Positions 49,830 to 63,895 of a DNA stretch of 64,000 bases are shown one piece after another. Each line of letters begins with the position of its first letter. Positions within the stretch are counted from its first letter, which is position 1. The position numbers and the translations under genes were made by a program. Below the pieces are notes generated by a model that saw only the letters and a program-made list of their open reading frames with translations, was not told where the DNA came from and did not search any database. The stretch covers positions 186,001-250,000 of the forward strand of contig JALPQD010000832.1 of the NCBI GenBank assembly GCA_023101885.1, given 5' to 3'. The stretch comes from Typhlomys cinereus. Taxonomy: Eukaryota; Chordata; Mammalia; Rodentia; Platacanthomyidae.

Positions 49830-50084
49830 ATGATGGCATGAGGGAAGATAAGTTTGCCAGAATGGTGCAAATCAATCTTCCAGAGTTCCATGCATTGTAG
49901 GATAGCAGAAGGAAGGGAATATGAGATAGGTTGAGTCACAGTGGTATACACTACAGTCCTAAGCTATGAATATTCCAGAGCAACTCAGGAAGTGAAGTAA
50001 AGATTATATTGTTAGTAGCCTTGGTTCCTAGAGGACACATCATCCTAACTGCTCTAGCTGTCCACTATAAAGTTACATCATTGG
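49830..50084. other. No gene seen
   Basis: Short unique-looking stretch; the continuation of the pre-insertion site. Confidence 0.5.
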
Positions 50085-50340
50085 AGAGATTTATCATTGG
50101 AAAGATTGCTTAGTGGTTAAGCCTCTGCCTCACAAGTAGGAAGTCCTGAGTTCTTATCTCAGATCCCACTTCAAATTTCCTGCTCCTGGAAAGTGGTACC
50201 TTGGAAACACTTTAGTGAAGCAAATAGTAGTAGCACAGTAGAGTGATTGGCAAGTCACCCTTGTGTTTCCACAGAAGGGTGAAGTCCTACCTGATACACA
50301 CAACAGACAGATTTTCAAAATATAAACAGAAAGAAATTAT
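50085..50340 (+). repeat. Degraded tRNA-derived SINE
   Basis: ttgcttagtggttaagcctctgcctcac and gtcctgagttcttatctcagatccc keep box A- and box B-like sites. Confidence 0.7.
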
Positions 50341-50539
50341 ATTATCCCCTTATTTGGACTGAAATATCATCCCTAGACTCATGATTTTGCATGTTAACTA
50401 TGGTCAGTGTTTGACAAATTCATGACATCGTCAGGAAGCCGAATCTTCCTGAAGGAAGTCACATCACAAGAGGCAGTCCTTGAAACTGGGTAATCTTATC
50501 CTACATTCAGCAGCAGTTCACAATCTGCTGCTTTTCCCA

Positions 50540-50665
50540 GCCAGCAATGCCTTTCTAGCTATAATGAACTCTATCTCCTCTCTGGAAGTATAAGCCAAAT
50601 AAATCTCCTTTTATCCCCTTAAGATGCTGTTTGGATAAGTTTTCACATATACATACTAGCTTAAA
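50540..50665 (+). repeat. URR1-like repeat end
   Basis: tataagccaaataaatctcc followed by ccccttaagatgctg resembles the terminal part of rodent URR1 elements. See also 25920-26215. Confidence 0.5.
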
Positions 50666-50691
50666 ATGTAACTGCTACAGAAAATGGTATC

Positions 50692-51617
50692 AAGAATAGA
50701 GCATTGATGGAGGCCTATTTTCTCTGCTATTACATGGTCCTCTCTCTCCTTGTTTCTGATGTGGCCCTCCTAACCCATCCCGCCTATTCATACTCCTTGC
50801 AATTACTGTATGATAGAGATTTATCGTCTGACAGATAATAAGTAACCATTTTGCAAATGGGTGATTGACCACTCCCTCACTGTGGTTTCCTACTTTTATT
50901 ACATCTACCTTTGAATATACTCTTATAACAAGACTCCACTTTAACAGCTTTTTACCTCTGGCCAGGGGGTGACATCCAATACCCATCAGGATGGAGTGAA
51001 GGGCATTGCAGGAGCAGCAAAACTGCAAAAGAAAATCAACAAACCATAATCCAGAACTAAAGAGACTATATCAACCACCTAGAACTAGGCCAGCCTAATC
51101 TCTCCCCATCCTGAAGTTCAGGGAAATTTGCAGAAGAGGGGGCGGTAAGATTGTAAGAAAACAAGGATGGGAGGAGCAATGATATGCAAGATATTCCACA
51201 CAAGTTAGGGCCGAAGCAATCATAATTGGACTTTACATGCCCTGAGCAATGTCCAACACACTATTGTCCCCACAAAGTCTAGCATTTGCTAAAAGACCAA
51301 GATCCTTGGAGGCAAGGGATTTGACAGCCAAAATAGTGTTCCTATGCTTAAGGGTAACACAGGAAAGGGTTCAGGGAAATGCTGCTGGGTCCTTGTATGT
51401 CATGGGAGAGGAGGACCCAGAGGACAGTCAGGCATGCACATCAAAAGGATTCTCTGCGGATTGGGGGAGGGGAGGCACTGGCGGGTGGGGAGGGAGGGAT
51501 GAAGGGAGGGTGAGCAGAGGGGTGGGAGGAGAAGGAGGGAGGGAGGGAACTGGTGTACTTATTAGTTTGTATGAGTGGAGATAATAAAAAATGTTAAAAA
51601 AAAAGAATGAAGCATTG
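50692..51617 (+). mobile_element. Short L1 with inverted 5' piece and target duplication
   Basis: 50707-50812 is antisense L1 3' UTR (ggaggcctattttctctgc) and 50813-51602 is sense 3' UTR ending in an A tail. Copies aagaatagagcattg (50692-50706) and aagaatgaagcattg (51603-51617) flank it with two differences. This is twin priming on a small scale. Confidence 0.85.
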
Positions 51618-52479
51618 CTGTAAGACTAAGAATACTTTGTCGGAAAGTGAAATATTCTTGTGAAGCTGAGAGAATTTGGAAAAAAGAAACATATCCATTG
51701 CTTTGATATAGACAATGTGACTATGGAATTTTACATAGGGAGGAATATGAAGAACTTTTGGACTTTGGATTGAGAAAGACTTGAGTCTTTGAAACTGGGA
51801 CTAAAGGATCATTTTAATGAGAGTTTTGAGGAGAATAATGCAGTGTGAGATGCAGATATTAGGAGGCCCAGCTTATGTGATCCAGAGGAGGGCAAAGACC
51901 ATTTGGGGAACAGGATGGGTATCAGATGGAATGATGCATTGACTGAGAGTTTGAGGATATATTGACCTTGTTCTTAGGTTTGCCTGAAATTGAATAAGCA
52001 TTTTTTCTTAGAAGAAGTTTCAAGGTAACATAGTCGAGGCAACATGTTATACCTCCTTTTTAGCACTCATATTCAGGTTTATGATGTAAAGGAATGAGGA
52101 ATCATGCAGAAATATGTATAAACTGTAACATTTTATAAGGAAATTGTGATGAATAATTGAAAAAAGAACTAGGAAATCACAAACACCAAAATTGTCATTA
52201 TTGTTAAGGAGATATATGCATTGTATGTCTAATATTCTTTTGGAGAACTGAAGAGGCTGAAGACTAAGGACAATGTTCTCAGGAAAGGGTATCACCCACA
52301 AGAATGACATCTTTTTTTAAGAAAAGAGCTGATGGGCAGAGTTCACAAGGGAGCTAGCTGCCTTTTCCCCTGAATTGACATCCCATGGGAAATCACCCCA
52401 GTGTTATTACAAAGAAACAAATGTTAACCTTAACATTATAGTATGCTTAAAACTCATTTTTTTCACTCGGTTTTCATTC
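51618..52479. other. No gene seen
   Basis: Unique-looking sequence; the short frames show no motif. Confidence 0.55.
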
Positions 52480-52680
52480 TATTAATATACGACAGAACCT
52501 GTACAACCAGTTTAATGAAGAAAGGGGAGATATATTTGGTTTATGGTTCCACAGCAGATATAGTCCATTTTGGCAAGAAAGTGTGCCAGTTGACAGAATC
52601 TCTGGCAACTTATGTTCCATCCATCATAGAAGCAGAGAGGGCAGGTAGTCTTCTGAAGTAGCAACCTGATAGGCAAGGAT
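52480..52680 (-). repeat. URR1-like repeat, antisense
   Basis: tatatttggtttatggttccacagc and tagtccattttggcaagaaag resemble the head of rodent URR1/hAT repeats, in the opposite sense to 25920-26215. Confidence 0.45.
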
Positions 52681-52798
52681 GGGGCTCTCCAGCATCAAAA
52701 CCCAACCATTATGATTTGCCATCCTCCAGCAAAGTTATCACTGCTAAAGTTGCTGTAATCCTCCCATATGTTAACAACAACTAAATATGTAAACATAT

Positions 52799-53003
52799 AT
52801 GCTCACATTAAAAAGAGGATACTTTATCCCAGAAGCTATTAAAAAGGGACATAACCCTGTGATGCTGGGTGCTCCAGCTGTTGACAAGTTGCTAAACATA
52901 AAATCTGTATTTGTCAGTGCTGAGTTAATTCTTGGTGATCTGATAATTGATGAAGGAGCAAATGAAAAGGATCAGGAAGTTGCTCTTTTATGCCTATCTA
53001 GAG
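52799..53003 (+). other. Unidentified open frame segment
   Basis: An open frame from 52799 reads KKGHNPVMLGAPAVDKLLN and onward and continues to 53047, but its end lies inside an L1-derived insertion that begins near 53019. Composition is less low-complexity than most chance frames in the window. I do not recognise a family. It could be a fragment of a retrocopy. Confidence 0.2.
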
Positions 53004-54044
53004 AGCCTAATAAAATTTTTTTATATCTTAATTGTCTTTTAATGTAGTATATGGGATCATGGGATCTTTTTTTTATTTCCACTCATACAAACTTAACAGG
53101 TACACCGGTCCCCTCCCTCCCACCAACCTCCCACCGCCATATGCCCCCCTCCCCTAACACCTCCCTCTGCATCCCCCAGTGCCTCTCCCTCCCATCCCCG
53201 GAGCATCTTTTAATGTGCATGCCAGACTCTCCTCTGGGTCCTCCTCTCCAATGAGGTGCAAGGACCCAGTGGCATTTCCCAGAACCCTTTTCCTGTGCTC
53301 CCCTTAAGCATAGGAACACTACTGTGGCTGTCAATCCCTTGCCTCCAAGGATCTTAGTGCCTTTAGCAAATGCTAAACTTTGTGGGGTCAATAGTGTGTT
53401 GGATATTGTGCAGGACATGCAAAGTCCAATTATGATTGCTTTGGCCCTCACTTGTGTGGAGTATCTTGCATATCATTGCTCCTCCCATCCTTGTGTTCTT
53501 ATAATCTTACCACCCCCTCTTCTTCAAATTTCCCTGAGCTTCAGGATGGGAGAGATTAGGCTGGCCTAGTTCTAGGTGGTTAATATAGAGTCTCTGAAGT
53601 TCTGGATTATGGTTTGTTGATTTTCTTTTGCAGTTTTGCTGCTCCTGCAATGCCCTTCACTCCATCCTGATGGGTATTGGATGTTACCCCCTGGCCAGAG
53701 ATAAAAAGCTGTTAAGCTAGAGCTTGTTATAAGAATATATTCAAAGGTAGGTGTAATAAAAGTAGGAAACCACAGTGAGGGAGTGGTCAATCACCCATTT
53801 GCAAAATGTTTACTTTTTGTCTGCCAGACTATATGCCCTCCCCTTCTGGTGAGATCACACCTCCTCAGTTGTAAATGATCAGGAAGGAAAGTCTGTGAAC
53901 TTAACCAGATGTCTCATTACTCACTTGCAGTCCTTGGTGGAGGCCTATTTTCTCTGCTATAACATGGTCCTTTCTCTCCTTGTTTCTGGTGTGGCCCTCA
54001 TACCCCATCCCTTCTGTTCATAATCCGAAAGCCTAATGAAATTT
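53004..54044 (-). mobile_element. Antisense L1 3' UTR with likely 3' transduction
   Basis: L1 3' UTR (54029 to 53075, minus) ends in a T-run (53067-53074, the first poly(A)). It is followed by 44 bp of non-L1 sequence (53023-53066) and a second T-run (53015-53022). The 15-mers agcctaataaaattt (53004-53018) and agcctaatgaaattt (54030-54044) are the target duplication with one mismatch. On the minus strand the extra segment holds an ATTAAA signal shortly before the second A-run. Confidence 0.8.
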
Positions 54045-54829
54045 AATTGCAACAGTTTTAATCATCTGCTTTTTCTCTGGCTTTTGGTCTTCTGAAAAAA
54101 CTTCTAATGCTTAATTTTATAATTCCCTTGTTTTTTCTTCTTTCTCATGTCTCTGTGCGGGTATCAATCAAGAACTTCCTTTCCTTGCTTCACCTAGCTA
54201 TTTTGTGGGAGATGCATTTAGAGTTTTCTGAGCAAGGCTGCTAATACCATCCTGTGAATTAAGTAGAGATCTTCTTTGTCTCACTTCCCTCATTTCTTTT
54301 GATATTTTATACATATGTCACATGGTAGTTTCTAAATATTACTTCCATGTTATAATTGGTATGGTTATTATGAGTATCAACCTCTGTACCACCATATTTG
54401 TACGAAGATCAAAAAGAACTCTGTGGAATTAGTTGTCTCCTAAATTAACATGTTGTCTACATGTCACCAGTCTTATGATGTTCCTTGTAGATCCAGTTCG
54501 AGATTTGAAAGGTGAGGCTTTGGGTTACACATGTGAGGAATTATTACTTAAACTAAGTTCTGAGCAAGACTTTTGTTAATTATGCAATTTTTGTTGGAAT
54601 AAGCATATCTGATTGTTGGGAAGATTTGTAGATAATGTAGCCTAAATAGAGATGTTTCAATAATTCTGCATGTAGGTATCTTGGCAAGAAAGTGTACCCC
54701 TCTCACAGCTGCATTGTAAATGTAGTATAACCATTTCCCTTGGTTCCTGATGTTGATGTGAACTCTGCTGCTTTACATAGGCAAAAATAATGAACAAGAA
54801 TAAAATCTTTTCCTCCCCTAAGATTATGT

Positions 54830-54876
<47 letters not shown>

Positions 54877-55890
54877 ACACTCGCACACACACACACATGT
54901 GTGTGTGAATTTGTAATTGATTGTACCCTCAGAAAGTATAGTTTGTTTTTCTGACTATGATTCACATTGAAATCACTGTGATGCTGATTTTTAAGACAGC
55001 TGTTTCCTCTTTCATGTGTATTGTAAAAAGAAATATGTGCTACATTTCAATTTTTATTCAAATATTTAGAACTGCCTTATTTTGGTTATTTCTTGCATTG
55101 TTTATAATCGAGAATCATTTTTCTGTAAACTGTATCATGTTTCCAAGATCTGAATTTTCTCGTTGCTCTTGGTAAGCAAATGTTTTTCATGTAGTCAATT
55201 GTTCAATGCTCTTTATTTTCACTGAGAGTAGTAAGGCATATATTTGCTTTGTATGTAATAATGCAGGAACATTGAATGATCCAAACATGTATTTTTTTAA
55301 ATGTTTGATCTGTTTAGATGATAAAATAATCACACTTTTTGTTGGTTTATCCCCACAACATAATTGTAGTATGGAACCATACAGTTTTTTTTGTGAAATT
55401 TTCCTCTATGCTACACAATGTATTCTTCCCTTGTAAAAATTTTGAGCGGGCCTTCAGTATTTATGACAATTCTATCCTTTAGATCACATCATAATATTTA
55501 TATGAGTTATTTTTATCCTTTATCTGTCATGTTTTCTCTCTTGATTTTGAATCTTGACTTTTGTAATTCTGACTTTTGAATTTTCTTTGTGAAACTTTCT
55601 TTGTAAAATTCTAGCCCATTTTCATAAGTGTGAATACAGGGTTAGAACTGCTGGACCCTCAATATTTACTTATTTTGGCAGAGATATACAACAGAGAACA
55701 AGTTTTGAAAGTTACTTCTTTTCTTCTGTCCTATGGGCTCTATGTATCCAGGTTTGGTTGGTATCATTAACACTTAGTCATCACACTGATAGTTTGTTTT
55801 TTTAATCATCAATTTCTGTTAGTTAATGTGCAATTCAATATGTTAATTCATTTAGGAAGTAAACATGAATCATTTTTAACCAAAATTTAC
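54045..55890. other. No gene seen; long CA microsatellite
   Basis: AT-rich intergenic sequence. A (CA)n run occupies about 54830-54897, with TG repeats just after it. No coding signal. Confidence 0.6.
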
Positions 55891-55898
55891 AATATACA

Positions 55899-56159
55899 GG
55901 GCTAGAGACATGGCTCATGGGTTAAAACACTGTTGTAAGCAGTAAGTAGGTCCTGAGTTCAGATCATAGGACCCATGTGAAAATGCTAGGGTTAAATGAC
56001 AGCGGCTTGTACCTCCAAACCTGTTGGCTAGAACTTGGAAAAATCCCAAAGCAAAGCAAAAAGGAAGTAGAAGCAATTCAGCATGATTCCAGTATTTACC
56101 CTTGGGTTTCAAGAGGGATGCACAGTGGACTCTGATACACATACATATATACATGCATA

Positions 56160-56218
<59 letters not shown>

Positions 56219-56240
56219 ATGATAAATAAATAACTTCTAA
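55899..56240 (+). repeat. Degraded tRNA-derived SINE with long (AAAT)n tail
   Basis: ctagagacatggctcatgggttaaa and gtcctgagttcagatcat are the box A/box B head. The tail is a long AAAT repeat (56159-56240), grown from an A-rich SINE end. Confidence 0.75.
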
Positions 56241-56955
56241 TATACAGATCTCAGCTTAAGAATTTAAGCTGTTGTCTCTTATGAGTGGATTTGATTCAGC
56301 ACATCATTTATGCCTTATTTTTTACAGATATGGCACAGCACAAGGAAATCTGACTTGATCTTGAAGGTGGAGAAAGGACTTATACCACATAATTCATCAG
56401 AAGACTCTGTGTGCAGCCTCCCAGGTCAGTAACTGCATTCTTAAAAAGAATATTAAGGTAAAACAGTCACATCATTTATAGTGATGTTGAGGAGATTTAG
56501 AAGATTTTGTCTAAACACAAGGTGACTTGCAGCTTTTCTTGTAGATCTGCAGCTTAGTTATTATTGTTTAAGTAGTGGTGAGGCTAACACCTTAACTTTC
56601 TTGTTTTCATTCTGTGTGTGTTGTTGAGTAATGTTCTGTTAGCATACCAAAAACTCCATCTCTGTGTCAATCTCCAGAGTCATTTTCTTCTTGGTCTTTT
56701 GTATTAATAGGCTATGTACATAAGGTTATATTCAAACAATATTTTTTGTTTGGGTTTAATTATGGATCTTTCTACCTCTACCCCCAATTTTCTGATTATA
56801 AGCATGTACCACCACACCTAGATAATTGAATCTTCTTTTTAATTTTTTTCTCATTTTTCCTATTTATGCAAGCTTACATGTACATTCCTTTTACCATCTC
56901 TCCCATCTTCTCCCATCCATTTCTCCCCTCTCTCCCTTCATGAATCTAAACTGCT
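56241..56955. other. No gene seen; antisense B1 trace
   Basis: About 56740-56825 (ctgattataagcatgtaccaccacac) is a degraded antisense B1. The remainder is unremarkable. Confidence 0.55.
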
Positions 56956-57480
56956 GCCTCCAAACCTCCTGATCTTCAGCTTATAAGGATCCCAAAATTC
57001 CCTCTGAATCATCTGCTGTAATGGGGGTCAGGCTTTTATGGAAGACCAAGAGGCCCTTCCTTGGGCAGATCACTGATCTGTGTGATCCTCTTCACCTTTT
57101 TAACCCCTCTATTCTAAGGCATCTACTGTATAAAATTATTTATCCTGAGATACTGCTAGTCTATGGGAGCATGTTTATATGATAGCCATTTTGCAGGTGT
57201 TGTAAGCTTAAGTATGATTGTAGTAAATCCCTGACTGCAGGAGCCATTTTTTGTATTTTGTTTAGTGGTGAACCTCCTAGTAATTATGCTCTTACACTTT
57301 TACTTCCTCTTTTTGTACAAGGTTCCTTGAGCCTTAGGTTGGGAGAGATTTGGCTGGCTTAGTTCTAGGTGAATGTTGTAAAGCCTTTCATATTCAGCAA
57401 TATGATGGCCTGTTGTCATCTATTTTGGTATTGCAATACACAAGACTGCATCCTTTCTGGACCTTGGTATCCTCTCCTAC
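56956..57480 (-). mobile_element. Old antisense L1 3' UTR
   Basis: ccttgagccttaggttggg and ggctggcttagttctaggtg match the reverse of the family 3' UTR (compare 53535-53580) with heavy divergence. Confidence 0.6.
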
Positions 57481-59935
57481 CCAATGATTTAAAAGAACTA
57501 TTAAAAATGTTTTTGTAGAACTTAAAGCAAAACCAAAATAGGAATTGACATGATAGTGAGTAATGTCAACCTTCAGTCAACCAACAGGCTATTTGTTAAC
57601 CACCATACAACCTTCCATGACCGGACACATATCCAACACTTCAAACCAGTCCACACACCAGTGAACTGAAGGAAATTTATAGTGGACAGGATCAAGTGTC
57701 TTGCTACTTGCATGTTTTTCTTAACAGTGGTCTCATTAACTATTAAACTGTCTTCCTTTGTTTACATTGACTTTGGGTCTTTTTTAATTCCCCTCCTAAT
57801 TATAATCCTTTGTAGTTATAATTTTTATTATAGAGATTTTTCCCTTGACTATGTCACTATGTGGACTTAAATCTAGTTTCCACTTACAAAGAAAATGCAT
57901 TATCAGCATCTTGGTTATGACAGCACATGATGGAGTATACTTCATTGCTGCTAATTCCAAATCTGTTTACCCCTGTTCCATAATTTTCCCAAAGCAGCAA
58001 CTGGGCCATGATTGGGAAGAATCTCCCCTTCCTGAGATACAGAAGGATGTGAGCTATAATGCTAAATTGAACTTCTTAGCCTTTTCAATTCCTGCAATCC
58101 CAGAATCCAGAATCCAGAAGTGAGCTTTTGACTTTGACTTTCCAGGAGATATTACATTATCAAAATTGTGGTTCTTGACCCATGATCCACCCTGGACACC
58201 CCTGGACCTCTGAACAGATACTCATTCTCTTCTTCAGAACCTGGGAAACAATAGCAACATTGAAAATAGAAACCTCTTGTTAAGTTTGGTCCTGTAGCCC
58301 TTATTACAGATCTGGTATTAATGCATAAAGTGAAGGCTGGTTGCCCAGAGAAATACATAAGTTATATAAATAAACTTCATAAATAAAAACTAACTTCCCA
58401 AAGATCACATCGAAGATTCAACAATTCTAGTGCAGGGTACTTTTGGAGGGAGTATTTACTGTGTTTTCTGAACATGTGTGGTATTTTTCTCTTGGTAAAT
58501 TGACCACCTCCTCAATTCCCCTCACAGCTCTTTGTCTCCCCAGTGTGATTGTGAGATATCATGTGATGAAATCAGGGTGTCAGAGTCAATGATAGCATGC
58601 TCACCTTGTTGGGTGGCTCTGACTACACTTCTGAGTTTATGTCACTGCCTGTCTATACTTGAGTCTCTGATTTCCTCTCTAAACAACTCAAGGTATTTGC
58701 TAAGCACCCTCCTTTGTCTTCTATCAGATGTCTGTGTTTTTCCATTGTCTCTTGGTCACATCATGTCAAGGGAGTGTGGGATTTCTGAATCAATTTCCAA
58801 TATGTCACTGGTTTATTAGGCAATTCTCTGACACATCCCAATGTATATGTGTGTCAACTAGAGATAGGACTTAGAGTTAACTGCATATTACATAAATGTG
58901 TAATAAGCAAATGTCATCAACTACGTTTGGAATTTTAAAAATATTTTAGCTGATATGTTTATATCACACATTCCAAATTTGGTGGATTCATGGACATCCT
59001 CCTGAATCATCCTCCTGAGAATTTGAATTTATGTGGATGTATCTCTTTGATTGTGCACTGCATTGTCAATGGCTTTGAAATTCTGATTGAAAAGAGTACT
59101 TTTCTGGCAGAGACTGCATCCTGATGCCTAGGTGACTTATGGTTGGATATTCCAAAAGGTATTCTAAGTATAGATTTCATCTCTCATTTTCTCATGTTTT
59201 CCTTGTCAGTGAGGTCCAAGATATGGGTCTAATTCCCACCTTCCAAATCAGTAATGATGGTGCAGAATATTTGTCCACTAACCTAGGATGATGAGGCAGA
59301 AGAATCACAAGGTTGAGAAAACCCTGAGCTGCAAAACCTTGAAGATAAACCCAAGTCACTTTTATAAGCCCAGTCTAAAACCTCCAAAAGCCCAAACAAG
59401 TAAGATATCAAGAGGAAAAATTTAAAAAGTAGTATGCACTTAGTATTTGCAAGTGCTAAAGGACCTAAGGAAACAAGTTATTTTTTCTCAATTTTACATT
59501 TTTTTAAAAAAAATCTTTTCTTTATTATTTGATAATTATGACAGTCAATGTGAGGAAAAGAAAAAAAGAAAGTCAAACTATACTTGCTTCACAGCATTTC
59601 TTTATTTAAAAAGGTTTATTGAATTGAGTGAGAAAGAGAAAGGAAGAGAAATGATATACAGATTAATTCTGTGGTTCAGTTGTGGAATGCAGGGGAATTT
59701 GCAGAAGTCACTTTCCTTTTTCCAGTTTGTGGGTGTCCAAGGAAAGTCAACTTGCCAGGATTGGCAGAAGACTCTACCATCTGAATTCTGGTTTCAGATA
59801 TATTCTTTTTCCTTTGATATATAGGGCAAAGAACCAAATGCTTTGTAGTCAGATGAAAATAAATTGCAAGTGATGATGGTGGCATTTTGCAATTCCATTC
59901 ATGGAGAGTGAAGCCTGAGAATCCACTGAGCAATG
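57481..59935. other. No gene seen
   Basis: AT-rich. Frames up to 125 codons (59447-59824) are without motif. The right end may be the 3' UTR side of the zinc-finger pseudogene, since TTTATT (reverse poly(A) signals) occur near 59606-59625. Confidence 0.5.
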
Positions 59936-59939
59936 TAAT

Positions 59940-61560
<1,621 letters not shown>

Positions 61561-62035
61561 GAAGTACTTATTATATCATTTAAATATATTAATGTGTCTG
61601 ATTTTCAAAGATGTTTAAAAGAAGTAAATATATCTTAAGGACTCATGCATATGATAAATGGTATCATTAAACACAGAAGTATTAATTCATATTTCTTATA
61701 TACTATAATCACATTAATCAAACAATTATCTTACTAATATTTACCTACAGGTTTCTACAAATCAATATTGATAAACCATTTCTTTCTGGTTCCATTTCCA
61801 TATTATACTGATGACAGTTATTATATTGTTCCAGGATGCTCACACAAACTTTCTGAACTAGTTACAGTTTGGATGCAACTAAGGTCTAATATTCAGTGTC
61901 CTGACAGGATCACATGCTAAGGAAAATATTCCTATATATTTCATGACATCACCCAAAAAGGGAATGCTTCTGGGAATTAATAATCAATTATGATCCTAAA
62001 AAAACAATTATATAAGCTAGAGAGATGATCAAATG
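61561..62035 (-). repeat. Upstream flank shared with zinc-finger copy 1
   Basis: Counterpart of 11581-12065. The similarity runs past the exon into probable intron sequence and stops inside a SINE head present in both copies. Confidence 0.7.
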
Positions 62036-62235
62036 TGAACATTGCTCTAAATCAGACATTCAGAGAATGTATTCTGATTGGCAATAACAAGCCAGTGTCA
62101 AAATGGTGGTGGCCTGCACTTTTGATTCTGGAAGTTTGACACATAGAATTTCAGACAGAAATAGGGCTACCTCATATGTATAAACACACATTCACATATG
62201 CACACACTCACACACACACAAATAAACATGAGATT
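62018..62235 (+). repeat. tRNA-derived SINE with CA-rich tail
   Basis: agctagagagatgatc, ggtggcctgcac and the CA-rich end (about 62185-62222) follow the SINE layout. The head is also present at 12045. Confidence 0.55.
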
Positions 62236-62258
62236 AAAAATTGTATGCAGGTTCCACA

Positions 62259-62685
62259 GAATACTGTAGGAGGAATGGACAATGATTGTGCCACAGAGGC
62301 TTCCATCTCCCATACAGAGAGGCTCCTTGGACTCCTCCCTTCTGCTAAGAATACAAGTCTCTCAAAACTACAAATCTTGTGATACTATACCTTCTCCAGA
62401 ATAAAGACAGTTGGTGCTGACGTTAAACCACCTGGCTGAGAGGACCAATCCAGACAGGACAACTCAGCAAAGGGTCACACTGGGACTTAAAGGATGTTGG
62501 GTGGGGTATGTAAGTAGCCTGATATTTACAATAAATGAGCTTGCATACAAGCCTGAGAGCCTAAGAGCCTGCTTTGCCGTCACCTGACTCCTGGAGTCTG
62601 TGCTGTTGACTCTGTGCCAGTTTATACCCACCCCCCCCAAGGTCTCTGTGGGCCCCCGGTACACTGTTACACTGTTACAGAATAC
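62259..62685 (+). mobile_element. Solo LTR with 6-bp target duplication
   Basis: The LTR (62265-62679, 415 bp) starts TG and ends CA, and GAATAC flanks it at 62259-62264 and 62680-62685. It has AATAAA-type text at about 62530 (acaataaatgagc) in the position of a poly(A) signal. A 6-bp duplication is typical of class II (ERVK-type) elements. No internal proviral sequence adjoins it, so recombination between two LTRs probably removed the interior. Strand is taken from the poly(A) signal. Confidence 0.8.
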
Positions 62686-63470
62686 TTTCTTTAATTCATT
62701 AACATTTTACAAATTTTGGACCTACATATACTCCAAAAATAGAAGAATTACTTTCAAAAGCACAATAGCTCTCAAAAGTTATGCAACCTAATTTCCCATG
62801 CATAGCTGAGACTGTCAAATATGGTTAACCTTTGCTCTGTGTACTCTTTGTACAATTTGATGAGTATTTTTCAATTACTATATCAGGTTTAATCCTATTA
62901 TCACTGATTAAATATTTTCTATCAGTACATTATAGTTTATTGAATTAATTAGCAATACACTATATTTTTCAGTATTGCTTTTACATAGCATTTTAAATGT
63001 AATTGTTTTGATTCACTTCATTTCATCTATGTTCATTTTTCTTGTATTCATAGTGTATTCATGGATGAGAATGAAGATCAGGAGGTTGAGTATTGGCTTA
63101 ATATGAATACAAGCCTACTTTCTTTGCCATATTCCAAAAAAAAAAAACAAGGAAAACATAAAAGAAAGTAGAACGACATTTTGTTTTCAGGTGAAGAATG
63201 AATGTATGTCACTGGAGAGATCTCTGATTTATCTACACTTACAAAGTGTTTAAAAATATTAAAAAATAAAAATAAATAAAAATTGAATAAAAATTGGCTT
63301 AATTACAACTAGGAAAAAGAGGTTTGATACATGCAGTGTTTCCCACTTTTTTCTGAACTGTTTATCACCTTCTAAGGCTTCAGCTATTCTGATATCCTAT
63401 TCTTGGCCTCAAGTATTTATCCTGTCTAATTCCAATTTTTAAAGAAATATATTATTTGAAGGTGATCTGC
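62686..63470. other. No gene seen
   Basis: AT-rich sequence with no recognised element. Confidence 0.55.
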
Positions 63471-63474
63471 TTGA

Positions 63475-63895
63475 CAAACTAGACATACTGCTCTTCTGCC
63501 CTGGACCAGAACAGGACGGACTCTCTGTTCCTCAGACAAAGCTCTTAGACCACACCCCAGGTCCTAGGTGACCTCCCACCAGCAATGGGAGCTGCAGCCA
63601 GTCTGCTCTGGATTGAGGAAGGCCCCAAGGACATACCCAGGCTCCCAAGAAATTTCTTTACAAACAAGTCACACTGCTCTTCTGCCCTGAACCAAAACAG
63701 GACCCTGCTTCTCAGATAAGGTCCCTAAGCCATGACCTAGGCCCCAGGTCACCTGCTCCTCTCACGAGCAACAGCCAGTCTGCTCTGGGCTGAGGAAGGC
63801 CACTAGGCCATGCCCCAGGTCCAAGGACATCTGCTCTACAAATCAGACACACTGCCCTTCTGCCCTGACCTGAACCTGCTCCTCAGAATTCAATA
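63475..63895 (+). repeat. Tandem monomers of about 180 bp, probably an L1 5' UTR
   Basis: ctgctcttctgccctg recurs at about 63489 and 63670, with ctgcccttctgccctg at about 63852. cagccagtctgctctgg recurs at about 63596 and 63773. This gives two full units and a partial third with period near 180 bp. The sudden GC rise and the non-repetitive run after it fit the 5' end of a sense L1 (monomers, then tether and ORF1) continuing past the window edge. Confidence 0.6.

Noticed and set aside
53000..54100. CRISPR-like or other regular spacer arrays anywhere in the window
   Set aside because: All regular repeats are microsatellites, zinc-finger units or L1 monomers; this is vertebrate DNA.
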